Below, piece by piece: positions 40,218 to 50,245 of a stretch of DNA of 64,000 nt (position 1 is the first letter of the stretch; each line of letters opens with the position of its first letter). The notes below the pieces were generated by a model. The model was not told where the DNA came from and made no database searches. It saw only the letters and a list, made by a program, of their open reading frames with translations. The stretch comes from Spirochaetales bacterium. GTDB taxonomy: Bacteria > Spirochaetota > Spirochaetia > JABMQR01. The DNA is taken from positions 1 to 64,000 of the forward strand of contig JAGYPA010000012.1 of assembly GCA_018399255.1 (NCBI GenBank). The letters are read 5' to 3'. The translations under genes were made by a program, and so were the position numbers.

Positions 40218-40814
40218 TCAGGAAAAGCTCCAGGGTATCCATCCTAATACAAGACTTACCCGATAATCGCCATATCCAGGCACTCGCTCCTGTATGTAGT
40301 CCAAAGCATCCCCGAAAGTACCCAAGGGATCTCTTACAATCACTGATGGTTCAATATAGAAACCGTTAGACAAAACTAAAGTGTACCCGAAAACCATTTC
40401 CGTCATATAATGGTACTGCTGCTCCGGCAGTGTATCACCGATGAACCCGACCCCCTGAAACAGAGAAAGGCCGGTCCAGAAATTTCCGTTCCCCGGGTAG
40501 TATTTCAAAAGAATACCAATATCGAGGAGCACATAATCATCTTCAGCAGCCGTATCAGTTCTGCTCCAATTGAAAACTGCAGTTATGGGCAAATCCATAA
40601 CAAATCCATCCGTCACCTCAATCCTGGCTCCTCCCCGAAGATATAGATGATCAGACACAAGAAAGTCCCCTGCCCCCAGATCGGCAAACAGACCGAATTT
40701 GATTGCATCATCGCCAGGTGCCCCTGCTTCGGCCGGTACACTGCCTGCAGCTGAAGCTAATCCCCCGGCTGCTGTCAGGAACATGCACAAAACAGTAAAT
40801 AATATTTGCTTCAT
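40218..40814 (-). CDS. Secreted/outer-membrane beta-barrel-like protein
   Basis: Signal peptide MKQILFTVLCMFLTAAGGLASAAG; amphipathic strands. Confidence 0.55.
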   Translation of the reverse strand: MKQILFTVLCMFLTAAGGLASAAGSVPAEAGAPGDDAIKFGLFADLGAGDFLVSDHLYLRGGARIEVTDGFVMDLPITAVFNWSRTDTAAEDDYVLLDIGILLKYYPGNGNFWTGLSLFQGVGFIGDTLPEQQYHYMTEMVFGYTLVLSNGFYIEPSVIVRDPLGTFGDALDYIQERVPGYGDYRVSLVLGWIPWSFS

Positions 40815-41167
40815 AGCTAACCTCCACCTCCTTTAATAGATTTTTTCCTGCAGCAGACCCCCTGATCTATCCTGTTAATATTCTGCTGCTGTATTACCAA
40901 GGATAAGAATATGCCCTTCGCTGTCGAGAAACAATTCCCAGTTTCAGGTATTTTATCTCCCCATTTACCATGAGAGGAATTTCATGTACCATAATAAGGA
41001 AAGGTTCTCATAAAATTGATCGCTTTGAGAGAAGCATACCTGTAACTTGCCTCAGGAATGAGAGTTTTCACTGTGTGCAGCTTTCCAGATTGTTAATAAG
41101 AACTGCCGCAGCCGATGGGTTTGAATTCGGCCATTTTTTGCAAATCAATGAGAAAAACGGAAATTAT

Positions 41168-42205
41168 ATGAAATTACTTAAGATTCTGGCAGGTATATGT
41201 GTGGTTGTGGTAATTCTGGCAGCTGCCCTGCAGATAACTGTCAAACAGGCTGCCTCCGGAAAAATTGAAGAAACGATAAGAACCCAGATTGAACAGATAG
41301 GGCTGAAAGAACTCACTTTCGGCAGTATTACTATAGATTTACTTGACAGCAGTGCCGAAATTACGGATGTCTACTCTCCGCTCTATCTTACTGGTGAAAA
41401 AGTACCATTCGGATCATTCAGCGCACGACTTGCGGAGCTTAAGTTTTCCCTCCTCGATGCCGCTTCTTTTATAACCGGAGCCGATACTATTACGAAGGGC
41501 AGCATTTCATTTACCAAGCCCGTCTTTTCTCTGCTAGGAAATATTCCTCTGCAAACTTCTGCTGAAACAATTTCACTGGAATTTCAGGGAAGAGTAACTG
41601 CATCCAATATCTCACAAATCAAATCGGGTGGAATTGATGAACTTCTGAAGGAGGAGCAGACTTTTATAGTCCGCCTTGGAGAATTTTCTCTCACCAGTGC
41701 CGGAAATACACTGCTCCCCTCTTTTCTTGAGGGACTTAACACCAGAACCATGCCGGTCAGTGGTTTTGAAATAGCTTTTCTTTCTTCTGCCCTGCTGCCG
41801 GACCTGCCGATTACCCGGACTTTTATCAAGAAGGTCTCAAATAGTTCAGTCATGATCGATCCTAAGCAATTCTCACGGGTAGCCGCCCTGACGCTGCAGA
41901 TGCTTGGCATCGATACTGATACACACGAAGGAATCAAGTCTGACGGTGTAGTCAGGGCTACCGCTAAAGGATCTGAACTGGTTATTGCGGGTCTGCTGGA
42001 GAATGATCTAGGAGATATTGACGTCTATGGTTTGGGGAAACTTGATTCAAAAGAAGCATCCAGCAGTATTATTAATGAACTCTCACTGGAAATAACCAAT
42101 CTTGATGCAGATCTGTCGGAAATGATCGGAAAAAATTTCATCAAGATAACTCTGGATACACCTATCGAACTGAAAAAACTGATTCATGGTGTCTATACTT
42201 TTTAG
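41168..42205 (+). CDS. Membrane-anchored exported protein (AsmA-like flavour)
   Basis: N-terminal anchor MKLLKILAGICVVVVILAAALQITVKQ, beta-rich body; start at 41168 preferred over 40970. Confidence 0.5.
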   Translation: MKLLKILAGICVVVVILAAALQITVKQAASGKIEETIRTQIEQIGLKELTFGSITIDLLDSSAEITDVYSPLYLTGEKVPFGSFSARLAELKFSLLDAASFITGADTITKGSISFTKPVFSLLGNIPLQTSAETISLEFQGRVTASNISQIKSGGIDELLKEEQTFIVRLGEFSLTSAGNTLLPSFLEGLNTRTMPVSGFEIAFLSSALLPDLPITRTFIKKVSNSSVMIDPKQFSRVAALTLQMLGIDTDTHEGIKSDGVVRATAKGSELVIAGLLENDLGDIDVYGLGKLDSKEASSSIINELSLEITNLDADLSEMIGKNFIKITLDTPIELKKLIHGVYTF

Positions 42206-42219
42206 TACCATTAATAATT

Positions 42220-42750
42220 TCACGATTTCACACCGTTCACTATTCCAACAATTCTCTGCTGCACGGCAATGCAGTTGACTGATGAAAAAGTTAATGAATC
42301 TCCATTGCTGAGGACAATAGCAACTCTCCCTCTGCTGCTGGAAGTGGTCCCTTTTTCAATCCTCACCTCTTTAACAGCATTCTGCGGTACAGAAACCATA
42401 ATTTCAACAACCCCGCCTTTTCGGGCAGCAAAACAGATTTGATTATCTGCCAACCCCAATCGCCCAGAGGTGCTTAATTTTTCCCGGGTTACTGAGCCTT
42501 CACCGGTTTCGATCGCACGCTGCTCCCGTGACTCGAAAGAAGCGGTGCCAATGAAAACGGCATCACGATCGCCTGTCAACCGGATAAAGTGCCGCAGGGA
42601 TACGTGAAATGTCACAAAATAGAAAAAACCGGTCAGGGGAACCAGCAGGGCGGCAAGCAGGTAAAAAACCCATGCATAGGAAAGAGGAAAACGGATAAAA
42701 ACGAGAACTGCTATATCTGCAAGCAGCAGAAAGCGACTGACTTTGCTCAT
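42220..42750 (-). CDS. Small membrane protein of unknown function
   Basis: Two N-terminal TM helices plus soluble PH-like C-terminal part. Confidence 0.45.
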   Translation of the reverse strand: MSKVSRFLLLADIAVLVFIRFPLSYAWVFYLLAALLVPLTGFFYFVTFHVSLRHFIRLTGDRDAVFIGTASFESREQRAIETGEGSVTREKLSTSGRLGLADNQICFAARKGGVVEIMVSVPQNAVKEVRIEKGTTSSSRGRVAIVLSNGDSLTFSSVNCIAVQQRIVGIVNGVKS

Positions 42751-43889
42751 TGCGCAATCCTACCAGAATAATTGACAGGGGAAAAGTCTTTTCCGTTTCC
42801 CTTATTGAATATCTTTACTTTCGTGAGTATCTTATGGAAATGAATATCCCCGTGTATCCAGATTCTGAATTACTTACACTGCAGCATAAATCTTACCTGC
42901 AGCCTCTGCTGAAACCGCTGGAAAACGGTATTTCCGAATTCACTTTCGCCAATCTCTATCTGTTCAGAAATCACTACCAGTATCGAATTTCTCAATACAC
43001 CACGCCATCGGGATATACTATCCCGATACTATCCGGTACGAGCCCCGGTTCCAATTCGAAGGCAGGAGCTGTTACAGGACAGCAGCCGGTAAAAAGGCCG
43101 GAATCAGAAAATTTTGTCATGCTTCCATTCGGCTTCCCGGGATTACACCTTATCGAGACCATCCTTGCCGAAAACTGCTATATAAAAAATTTCCCCGAAC
43201 AAACCGCGGAACTGCATAGAATTGTACTGGAGCAGCTGGGCTTCCGTGTTGAACAGGACCGCAGCAATTTTGATTATTTGTACTACCGTCGCGATCTTGC
43301 GGCTTTGAACGGCAAAAAATTCCATAAAAAACGAAATCTTATAAATGCCTATATCAATAATTACAATTACGAGGAAAAACGGATTGATCCCGGACTTCAT
43401 AAAGAGGCCCTCTTTTCAATTCTCGAAAAATGGAATAATGAACGGGAACCGGATACTCAGGGAGATTTTGACGCTGCCTATGAGGCAATTGAAAAATTTG
43501 AAGAACTTGAACTTCGCGGATGCATCACTTTTACAGACGGGATACCCAGCGCCTACTCGATGGGGGAAATAATTGCACATGGAACGATGTTCACTATCCA
43601 TTTTGAAAAGGCTGATGATACGTATAAGGGAATCTATCAATTCATCAATCGTTCATTTGCCGCCATGCTTGTAGACTGTATAGAAGTTATTAACAGAGAA
43701 CAGGATCTTGGAGATCCGGGACTCCGGCAGGCAAAGATGAGCTACCGACCGACCAGTTTCATTAAAAAGTACCGCATTTCCCGTTCGGAATTTTCCCCCT
43801 GCGCCGAAAGTACCCGGCTGCAGCAGGCAGAAGATACTGAAGCAGATGCGGACATGTCGGAAGAAGGATCAATTTCCCTGGAGGATTAG
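42750..43889 (+). CDS. DUF2156 (phosphatidylglycerol lysyltransferase C-terminal-like) protein
   Basis: SEFTFANLYLFRNHYQYRIS, NYNYEEKRIDP, YQFINRSFAAML...INREQDLGDPGLRQAKMSYRP; tool start is TTG, true start may be downstream. Confidence 0.75.
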   Translation: MRNPTRIIDRGKVFSVSLIEYLYFREYLMEMNIPVYPDSELLTLQHKSYLQPLLKPLENGISEFTFANLYLFRNHYQYRISQYTTPSGYTIPILSGTSPGSNSKAGAVTGQQPVKRPESENFVMLPFGFPGLHLIETILAENCYIKNFPEQTAELHRIVLEQLGFRVEQDRSNFDYLYYRRDLAALNGKKFHKKRNLINAYINNYNYEEKRIDPGLHKEALFSILEKWNNEREPDTQGDFDAAYEAIEKFEELELRGCITFTDGIPSAYSMGEIIAHGTMFTIHFEKADDTYKGIYQFINRSFAAMLVDCIEVINREQDLGDPGLRQAKMSYRPTSFIKKYRISRSEFSPCAESTRLQQAEDTEADADMSEEGSISLED

Positions 43890-45502
43890 TCTGCATCCAG
43901 AGAAAACATACCCTTCATCAGCTCAGCCCCCATCATATCGGGACTTTTCATGGATTCAAGTCCGCTCAGAAAATCCTTCAGCTCGAGCAGTTTTTCCATC
44001 ATCATCAGCCTGACAAAAGATTCATGTTCCGGCGGAGTATTCAGAATCAGCTTATCCTGTTCCTGCAGCAGGGTAAAAACAATCATATTCTGCCGCACCT
44101 GATAGACCAGACGGTCATGATCAAGCCGATGCACAAAAAAACCCTCTTCACGAAATCCATCGGCAAGCGACCTGCGCATAAACTCGGCAGCCCGGAAATT
44201 CGGGAACTGAAGTTCTATGGCATGGCTGCGTGCATCACCCGTATCCAGTGCCTTGCTGCGATAACCGCTGCCTCCCTCAAAGCTTTTAATTATAAGCGGC
44301 GGAGCGGCAATACTCGCAACAAGCATGGTCATGATGGCAACCCCGAACATATCCTGCCCGATGGCTCCGCTGGAAAGGCCGATTCCGGCAACAATCAACG
44401 TAACCTCTCCCCTTGGCATCATACCGACCCCGATGCGGTAGGCGCCGCGCAGGTTGAACCCTGCAAACAATGCAGGCAGTCCGCAGCCGAAGATCTTCCC
44501 CAGAATGCCTAAAAGCGTAAAGGCCAACCCGAACCAGAAGACTTCTTTTATCGCTCCGAAGTTAACCATCATTCCCATCGCACTGAAAAAAATCGGTACA
44601 AGAAAATTATACAAACCTTGGGTGCGTTCATGGATTTCGTGAGCCACATCGGTCCGGGAAAACGAGAGTCCAGCTATATAGGCGCCAATTATCATGGCCA
44701 GCTCAAACATTTCGGAAACTCCGGCAAGAATCAGCGCAATACCGAGAGAAACTCCGGCAATCATATCAATTGATTCGAAAACCTTCATTTTCCGGGTGAA
44801 AACCGGAGCCAGGATGATGCCGACTATGGTGCAGATAAGCCAGAATCCGATAGCCTTCAAGGCGACAATGCCGATTTTTCCCCAGACTATCCCGACTCCG
44901 CCGGATGCTGCCGCGCTCATACCGATGACTATAGAAAGAAGTACGATGCTCAGCACATCGTCGATAACGGCGGCGGCAAGAATCGTGACCCCTTCAGGGG
45001 AAGAGAGCTTGCGCTTGTCACTCAGAATCCGGGCAGTTATGCCAACCGAAGTCGCAGTGGACAGGGTGCCGAGAAACAGGGCTGACGGGTGGAGCATATT
45101 CGGAATTCCGGGATTCAGCAGTACCGCTATTCCGTTACCCAGGAGGAAGGTAATGACGATGCCGCCAAGTCCCACAATGGTTCCTTTTCCGGAAAACTTG
45201 ATGAATGTGGGAAGGTCCGTTTCCAACCCGGAAACGAACAGCAATACAATTGAGCCAAGAACGGCAAATCCGTAGAGTTCAGGAGAAATGGGGATAGTTC
45301 CTCCAGTAAGGGGAAAAAGCGGCCCATGAATAACAGAAAGATGTATGCCGCCAAGAAGGTAGGGACCTATCACCATTCCGGAAATCAGCTCTCCAAGAAC
45401 CTGTGACTGCTTTAGCACGTTCGCAAAAAACCATCCGAAAAACCGGGAAAACAGCACAATTATTCCCAGTTGAAGCACTAAAACCATCATTTCATGCGCC
45501 AT
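43886..45502 (-). CDS. CPA2 / Kef-type Na+(K+)/H+ antiporter
   Basis: SQVLGELISGMVIGPYLLGG, STATSVGITARILSD, MMPRGEVTLIVAGIG; start MAHEMM at 45502. Confidence 0.88.
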   Translation of the reverse strand: MAHEMMVLVLQLGIIVLFSRFFGWFFANVLKQSQVLGELISGMVIGPYLLGGIHLSVIHGPLFPLTGGTIPISPELYGFAVLGSIVLLFVSGLETDLPTFIKFSGKGTIVGLGGIVITFLLGNGIAVLLNPGIPNMLHPSALFLGTLSTATSVGITARILSDKRKLSSPEGVTILAAAVIDDVLSIVLLSIVIGMSAAASGGVGIVWGKIGIVALKAIGFWLICTIVGIILAPVFTRKMKVFESIDMIAGVSLGIALILAGVSEMFELAMIIGAYIAGLSFSRTDVAHEIHERTQGLYNFLVPIFFSAMGMMVNFGAIKEVFWFGLAFTLLGILGKIFGCGLPALFAGFNLRGAYRIGVGMMPRGEVTLIVAGIGLSSGAIGQDMFGVAIMTMLVASIAAPPLIIKSFEGGSGYRSKALDTGDARSHAIELQFPNFRAAEFMRRSLADGFREEGFFVHRLDHDRLVYQVRQNMIVFTLLQEQDKLILNTPPEHESFVRLMMMEKLLELKDFLSGLESMKSPDMMGAELMKGMFSLDAD

Positions 45503-45566
45503 AAAAACTCCTGTGTCACGGTACCTGCACAAAAAGGCATCTGCTGAATTTCTTCCGGGTGATTGC

Positions 45567-46013
45567 TCAGATTCCGAAAACGGCAAGAACTTCCGCTGCA
45601 GATACTGATTCAAGCACCTTCAGGCGGGCTGCCCGGGACTTGAGCACCATGCTGATTTCGGCAAGGAACTGAACATGCGGTCCTGTACGGTCTACCGGTG
45701 AAAGGGTCATGATGAAGATATTAGCCGGCTGACCATCGAGAGAATCGAAATCTATTCCTTTCCGATGAATACCTATGCAGGCTGTAAGCTCTGCAACTGC
45801 CAGGGTTTTCGCATGGGGTATGGCTACCCCGTACTGCATCCCGGTTGACATCTTTTTTTCCCGGCTGAGCAGATCGGCATAGGCAAGATCCCGATCCGCT
45901 ACCTTGCCCGCTTTTAAAAGAATATTAAGCATCTCCCCGATAATTTCTTCCTTGGAAGAACCTTGCAGGTCGACAGAAATGAGCTGTTCTGTAAGTAAGT
46001 TCTTGATCTTCAT
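45567..46013 (-). CDS. PTS fructose-type EIIA (PtsN-like) domain protein
   Basis: MSTGMQYGVAIPHAKTLAVAELTACIGIHRKGIDFDSLDGQP with phospho-acceptor His. Confidence 0.88.
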   Translation of the reverse strand: MKIKNLLTEQLISVDLQGSSKEEIIGEMLNILLKAGKVADRDLAYADLLSREKKMSTGMQYGVAIPHAKTLAVAELTACIGIHRKGIDFDSLDGQPANIFIMTLSPVDRTGPHVQFLAEISMVLKSRAARLKVLESVSAAEVLAVFGI

Positions 46014-46171
46014 ATACGGTACAAACTATCATTATTCACTATTGTGATACAAGTAGGCGATGCCCCTTGAAAATCCCATCGAAGCTTATTATTCTACAGG
46101 TGCGTTTGTAAATATTTAATAATCTTCATAACAGCCGCAGGATAACTGCTGCTGCTCAAGGGAGCCCGCTC

Positions 46172-47017
46172 ATGAAAGGACTGATACTCGCTGCCGGTTA
46201 TGGGACACGTTTTCTGCCCGCTTCCAAGACTGTTCCCAAAGAACTCTTCCCGCTTATAGATAAGCCGGCTATTGCGTTCCTGATAGAGGAATTTATTGCT
46301 TCCGGCATCCGTGACATAGTTCTGATCTCATCTCGCAGAAAGAAGAGCCTTGAAGATTATTTTGATCATGATATAGAACTGGAAACGGTATTCAGGGAAG
46401 AAGGGGTGAAAAGTAAAGAAAAGCTGATCAAGGTAAAGCCCTATGATATCAACCTGACGGTTATCCGCCAGAAAGAGATGTGCGGCACCGGGCATGCAAT
46501 GCTGCAGGCACGCCATGTGCTCGAAGGATCGCCCTTCATTACCGCTTATCCTGACGACCTGCATTTCGGGGAAGTACCGCTTTCACGCCAGCTTATTGAT
46601 CATTACGAAAAAACCGGCTGTTCGGTGCTCTCAACTTTGCATGATCCTCCCGAGCTTTTACGCTACGGCGTGCTTTCGCTTGCCTCTGACAATTATCACG
46701 TAACCGATATAATCGAGAAGCCGGCATCCATGGAACTGGCTCCCAGCCGGGAAGCTTCCATCGGCCGTTTTCTCTACACTTCCGATATTTTCCCCTATCT
46801 CCAGGAAGGGTGGGAAAAGCATGAAGACGGAGAATACTACCATGTGTATGCCCTGAAAAAGCTGATGGATCAGAACCGGGTAGTTCACTCCAGGGTTTCA
46901 GGACTCAGGCTCGATACGGGAGCTCCCGAAGGATATTTTCGGGCTATTCTCACCTACGCTTCCCGGGATCCCGACCTGCTCAGAATTCTCAAGGAAGAGG
47001 CTGCGGCCCGGTCCTGA
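46172..47017 (+). CDS. galU: UTP-glucose-1-phosphate uridylyltransferase
   Basis: GLILAAGYGTRFLPASKTVPKELFPLIDKPAI, GTGHAMLQA, PDD. Confidence 0.93.
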   Translation: MKGLILAAGYGTRFLPASKTVPKELFPLIDKPAIAFLIEEFIASGIRDIVLISSRRKKSLEDYFDHDIELETVFREEGVKSKEKLIKVKPYDINLTVIRQKEMCGTGHAMLQARHVLEGSPFITAYPDDLHFGEVPLSRQLIDHYEKTGCSVLSTLHDPPELLRYGVLSLASDNYHVTDIIEKPASMELAPSREASIGRFLYTSDIFPYLQEGWEKHEDGEYYHVYALKKLMDQNRVVHSRVSGLRLDTGAPEGYFRAILTYASRDPDLLRILKEEAAARS

Positions 47018-47045
47018 TTTTACTGCCGGGCTTATTCAGCCGGGC

Positions 47046-47903
47046 TTATTCCTGCTGGTGCAGCATACTATATTTTTCAGCTATCCTTACATATGCTGTC
47101 GCCTCATCGTGCCTTCCCCGCTTTTCGGCTCCATTAGCATAAATCCGGCACTTTCTTACGAGTTCCTTTTCTGCCTGTTTTTGGGTCCCGCACAGGGCAT
47201 TACATTGAAACCACTCCTGCTCAACCAGATCAACCAGTCCTGCTATCCGAAATTTCTCAATTTGTCCATACTTTTCAGAAAGCTGCTCCCAAACTCCTGC
47301 CCGTTTTACCACCTGCGGTTCATCAATGTAGAATACCGGTAAACTCGCAGTCCAGCGCAGCCAGAGTTCATAATCCTCGGCAATTTCCAGATCCTCCCTG
47401 AAGCCTCCCAGAGCCAGAAATTTTTCACGCCTTACTATAACCGTAGATGGACCGATAATGCATTTTTCCAGGGCATCGGGAAATATATACCCGCTATGCT
47501 TATGGTGCATACCTTTCTGACTGACAATTTTATGCCCCCTCTGCCAGATCTCACGCGTGTGCACCAGGTCAGCTTCAGGATTTTTCCGGAACAGATCCAG
47601 CTGAGCCGATAGTTTTCCCCTGAGCCACAGATCATCAGAATCGAGGAAGGCCAGGTATTCTCCCCTGGCTGCTGAAGCTCCCCGGTTCCTGACGAGTCCC
47701 GGCAGACCTGAATGGGGAAGCTTCAGGATTTGGATACGCGGATCATCCGGAAGAAGGCCCTCCTGCAGGGGACAAAATTCCATATCAGAGCCGTCGTCAA
47801 CAACAATTAACTCGAATTCTTCATAATCCTGTTCTAAAACAGAACTTACTGCTTCCTGAAGAAGATGAAGCCGGTTGAAAACCGGAATAATTACCGAAAT
47901 CAT
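47046..47903 (-). CDS. Family 2 glycosyltransferase
   Basis: ISVIIPVFNRLHLLQEAVSSVLEQDYEEFELIVVDDGS, EYLAFLDSDDLW. Confidence 0.92.
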   Translation of the reverse strand: MISVIIPVFNRLHLLQEAVSSVLEQDYEEFELIVVDDGSDMEFCPLQEGLLPDDPRIQILKLPHSGLPGLVRNRGASAARGEYLAFLDSDDLWLRGKLSAQLDLFRKNPEADLVHTREIWQRGHKIVSQKGMHHKHSGYIFPDALEKCIIGPSTVIVRREKFLALGGFREDLEIAEDYELWLRWTASLPVFYIDEPQVVKRAGVWEQLSEKYGQIEKFRIAGLVDLVEQEWFQCNALCGTQKQAEKELVRKCRIYANGAEKRGRHDEATAYVRIAEKYSMLHQQE

Positions 47904-47983
47904 TTGATAATTATATCATTTTTTTTTGCGAAATCTGAATATTTCCGGAAGATTTTTTAGTACATAATTATGGAGGTGATCTT

Positions 47984-50191
47984 ATGAACACTATGTCTTT
48001 CAGAAAAAAATCTTCATCAGGTCGGAAAGAGATTCCGATACTGGGGGAAAGGAAGATGCATCAGCAAATGCAGATGCAATTGACAAATCGATCGCAAAAG
48101 CTTGATTATGGCCGGGAGCGTAAACTGACAGGTATCTATGCGATGTCAATTTTCTTGCTCATGCTGATTTTCGCTTTTAGTGCCGGATGTGATACAGGTC
48201 CTTCACCAGGAACGGCTTCACTGACTATTGTCCTCAACGACGGAACGGCTCCAAGCAGAACCCTGCTTCCGGAGACATCAATCACAGTAGCCTATTATAC
48301 GGTATCCGGGACAGGACCCGGCGGCGGGGAGTTTTCTGTAAGTACTCAGAATGCTGACGTCACCATCCCGGGTCTGGAAACCGGCACCTGGCAGCTGACT
48401 GCTTCGGGCTGGAATGAGAATAACTGCCGCCTGATTACCGGAGAATCAACCATTGACCTGACCCCGGATACAAACGAGGTGGGTATTATTCTGGATGAAT
48501 ACTATGGTACCGGCACATTATCAGTTATCATCACCTGGGATGCTGGAAGAACCTACAATGCCGATCTTGTTCTTTTCCTTTCTGCAAAGGGCGAAAATGA
48601 AGCTGAAGCTGAGGTTACCCCGACCGTGGCTTCCGGATCCGCGTCCTTTGAAACGACCCTGGAAGCCGGTTCCTATCTATTACGGGGTGTTCTCTATTCA
48701 AACGGAGAACCGCTTGCTGGATTTGTTGAGGCCGTCAGAATATCAGATTCATCTGCAACGGGGGGAACTGTTGCCATAGATCTGGATACCCTTGTCAGCA
48801 ATCTGTCCGCCTCTCTGGAAAACAATACTTCTCTGCCGGTGCAGGGATCGATTTCCGGCATCCCAGACCCGTTCCCGGCAGGAACATCTGTTAATCTTAC
48901 TTTCACGCCTGAAAACGTCCCGGCCGAGGATCTCGGCAGTCTTACAGCCGCCTGGTATCTGGATGGCCTCTACCTTGGAACCGGGCTTACACAACAGATT
49001 TCACCAGACGCCGGAACCCATCGCATCGATGTGCTTGCTCACACGAGCAAAGCAGGAAGTACAGGATCGGCTTCCAGTATTTTCCTTGTCTCTCCCGAAG
49101 CCGAAGGGGGGAGCGAAGATGACCCGCCTGATCCGCTGACAGTTTCCATAATCAGCGACAACAGCAACGGAGCCATGCTCGATGGGGCTGAATATATCGA
49201 AGTCCTTCCTGACGGACTCATAATCACTGCCTCCCGGGTGGATGATGCACTCCAGACATGGAGAATTGAAAACAGCAGTCTCGTTCTCAAACAGACCTTG
49301 GTAAACCCCGCTGATTACCTACTGAACGGTGTACAGGAAATTTCTTCTACATCCGACGGCAGCCTTGTATTTGCCATCAGCGACTATTCCAAATCGATTT
49401 CGATCTTTTCCCATGCCGAAGGCAGTGACAGTTTAGAATTGGTAGAAACATATGACTCGTCAATAACCATTGGTGAAAACACCTATAATTTCGGAATGCT
49501 TAACAGCATTACTGTTGACTCGGACAGTCAGAATATCTATATATTAGACCGCTATGACCATCATATCTACCATTACATTTATGACGGAACAGAAGTAGTT
49601 CCTGTGGAGTGCTACAGCTACCTCACGAATCCCCTGATTGAGCAGCCAAAGAGTATTTCTCTCTCCCCTGATGGACTATGGATGGCAGTTGCGTCCTACA
49701 CCACCAATGCTTTGTTTATTTTTGCGATTGATCCGTTAACGCAAATTCCTGCGGTTGATACAATCCTTACCTACGCCGATACGGGCACTATGGGAATTGG
49801 TGACATCAATTATGCGGTATTTGCAGATAACACCACTCTCCTTACTACATCGCAGGATTATTTCAGTGTTTTCAAGTATGGTGAACCTTCACCAGGCGAG
49901 CCGGCAGTCTGGCATCAGACCCAGAGAATCAGCGAGGGCAGCGGTGCTGAGATACTGGATGGACCAAAACATATTAATATCTGTGATGATAATAATACCA
50001 TTTATATAAGCAATTCAATATCTGCTGGACTTTCAGTATTCACCCGTAATTCAGTCTCAGGAGAATATGAGTACAGCAGCTTTATCGAGCTTGCCCCCTT
50101 TATTCCAACCATGTCGGTCTGCTCAGCAGATGGGAATTTTATTATTTCTCCCTCATCCTCAATGGATGAGCTGGCTTTGATCAGTCGCTAG
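47984..50191 (+). CDS. Lipoprotein with beta-propeller-like C-terminal region
   Basis: Perfect SD GGAGGTGATC before ATG; lipobox-like FSAGCDTG preceded by TM; WD/lactonase-like repeats in C-half. Confidence 0.6.
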   Translation: MNTMSFRKKSSSGRKEIPILGERKMHQQMQMQLTNRSQKLDYGRERKLTGIYAMSIFLLMLIFAFSAGCDTGPSPGTASLTIVLNDGTAPSRTLLPETSITVAYYTVSGTGPGGGEFSVSTQNADVTIPGLETGTWQLTASGWNENNCRLITGESTIDLTPDTNEVGIILDEYYGTGTLSVIITWDAGRTYNADLVLFLSAKGENEAEAEVTPTVASGSASFETTLEAGSYLLRGVLYSNGEPLAGFVEAVRISDSSATGGTVAIDLDTLVSNLSASLENNTSLPVQGSISGIPDPFPAGTSVNLTFTPENVPAEDLGSLTAAWYLDGLYLGTGLTQQISPDAGTHRIDVLAHTSKAGSTGSASSIFLVSPEAEGGSEDDPPDPLTVSIISDNSNGAMLDGAEYIEVLPDGLIITASRVDDALQTWRIENSSLVLKQTLVNPADYLLNGVQEISSTSDGSLVFAISDYSKSISIFSHAEGSDSLELVETYDSSITIGENTYNFGMLNSITVDSDSQNIYILDRYDHHIYHYIYDGTEVVPVECYSYLTNPLIEQPKSISLSPDGLWMAVASYTTNALFIFAIDPLTQIPAVDTILTYADTGTMGIGDINYAVFADNTTLLTTSQDYFSVFKYGEPSPGEPAVWHQTQRISEGSGAEILDGPKHINICDDNNTIYISNSISAGLSVFTRNSVSGEYEYSSFIELAPFIPTMSVCSADGNFIISPSSSMDELALISR

Positions 50192-50245
50192 GCTGGCAGA
50201 GGAGGAAAAACTGACAATCTTGGAAGCCTGCAGCAAGTGAGGTTT

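Noticed and set aside
40970-41167. N-terminal extension of ORF 40970..42205
   Set aside because: Membrane anchor begins at ATG 41168; upstream part has no signal-like or conserved character.
44694-45275. 193-aa plus-strand ORF opposite the Kef-type antiporter
   Set aside because: Antisense of a well-supported coding gene; low-complexity Pro/Ser/Arg-type composition and no recognisable motif.
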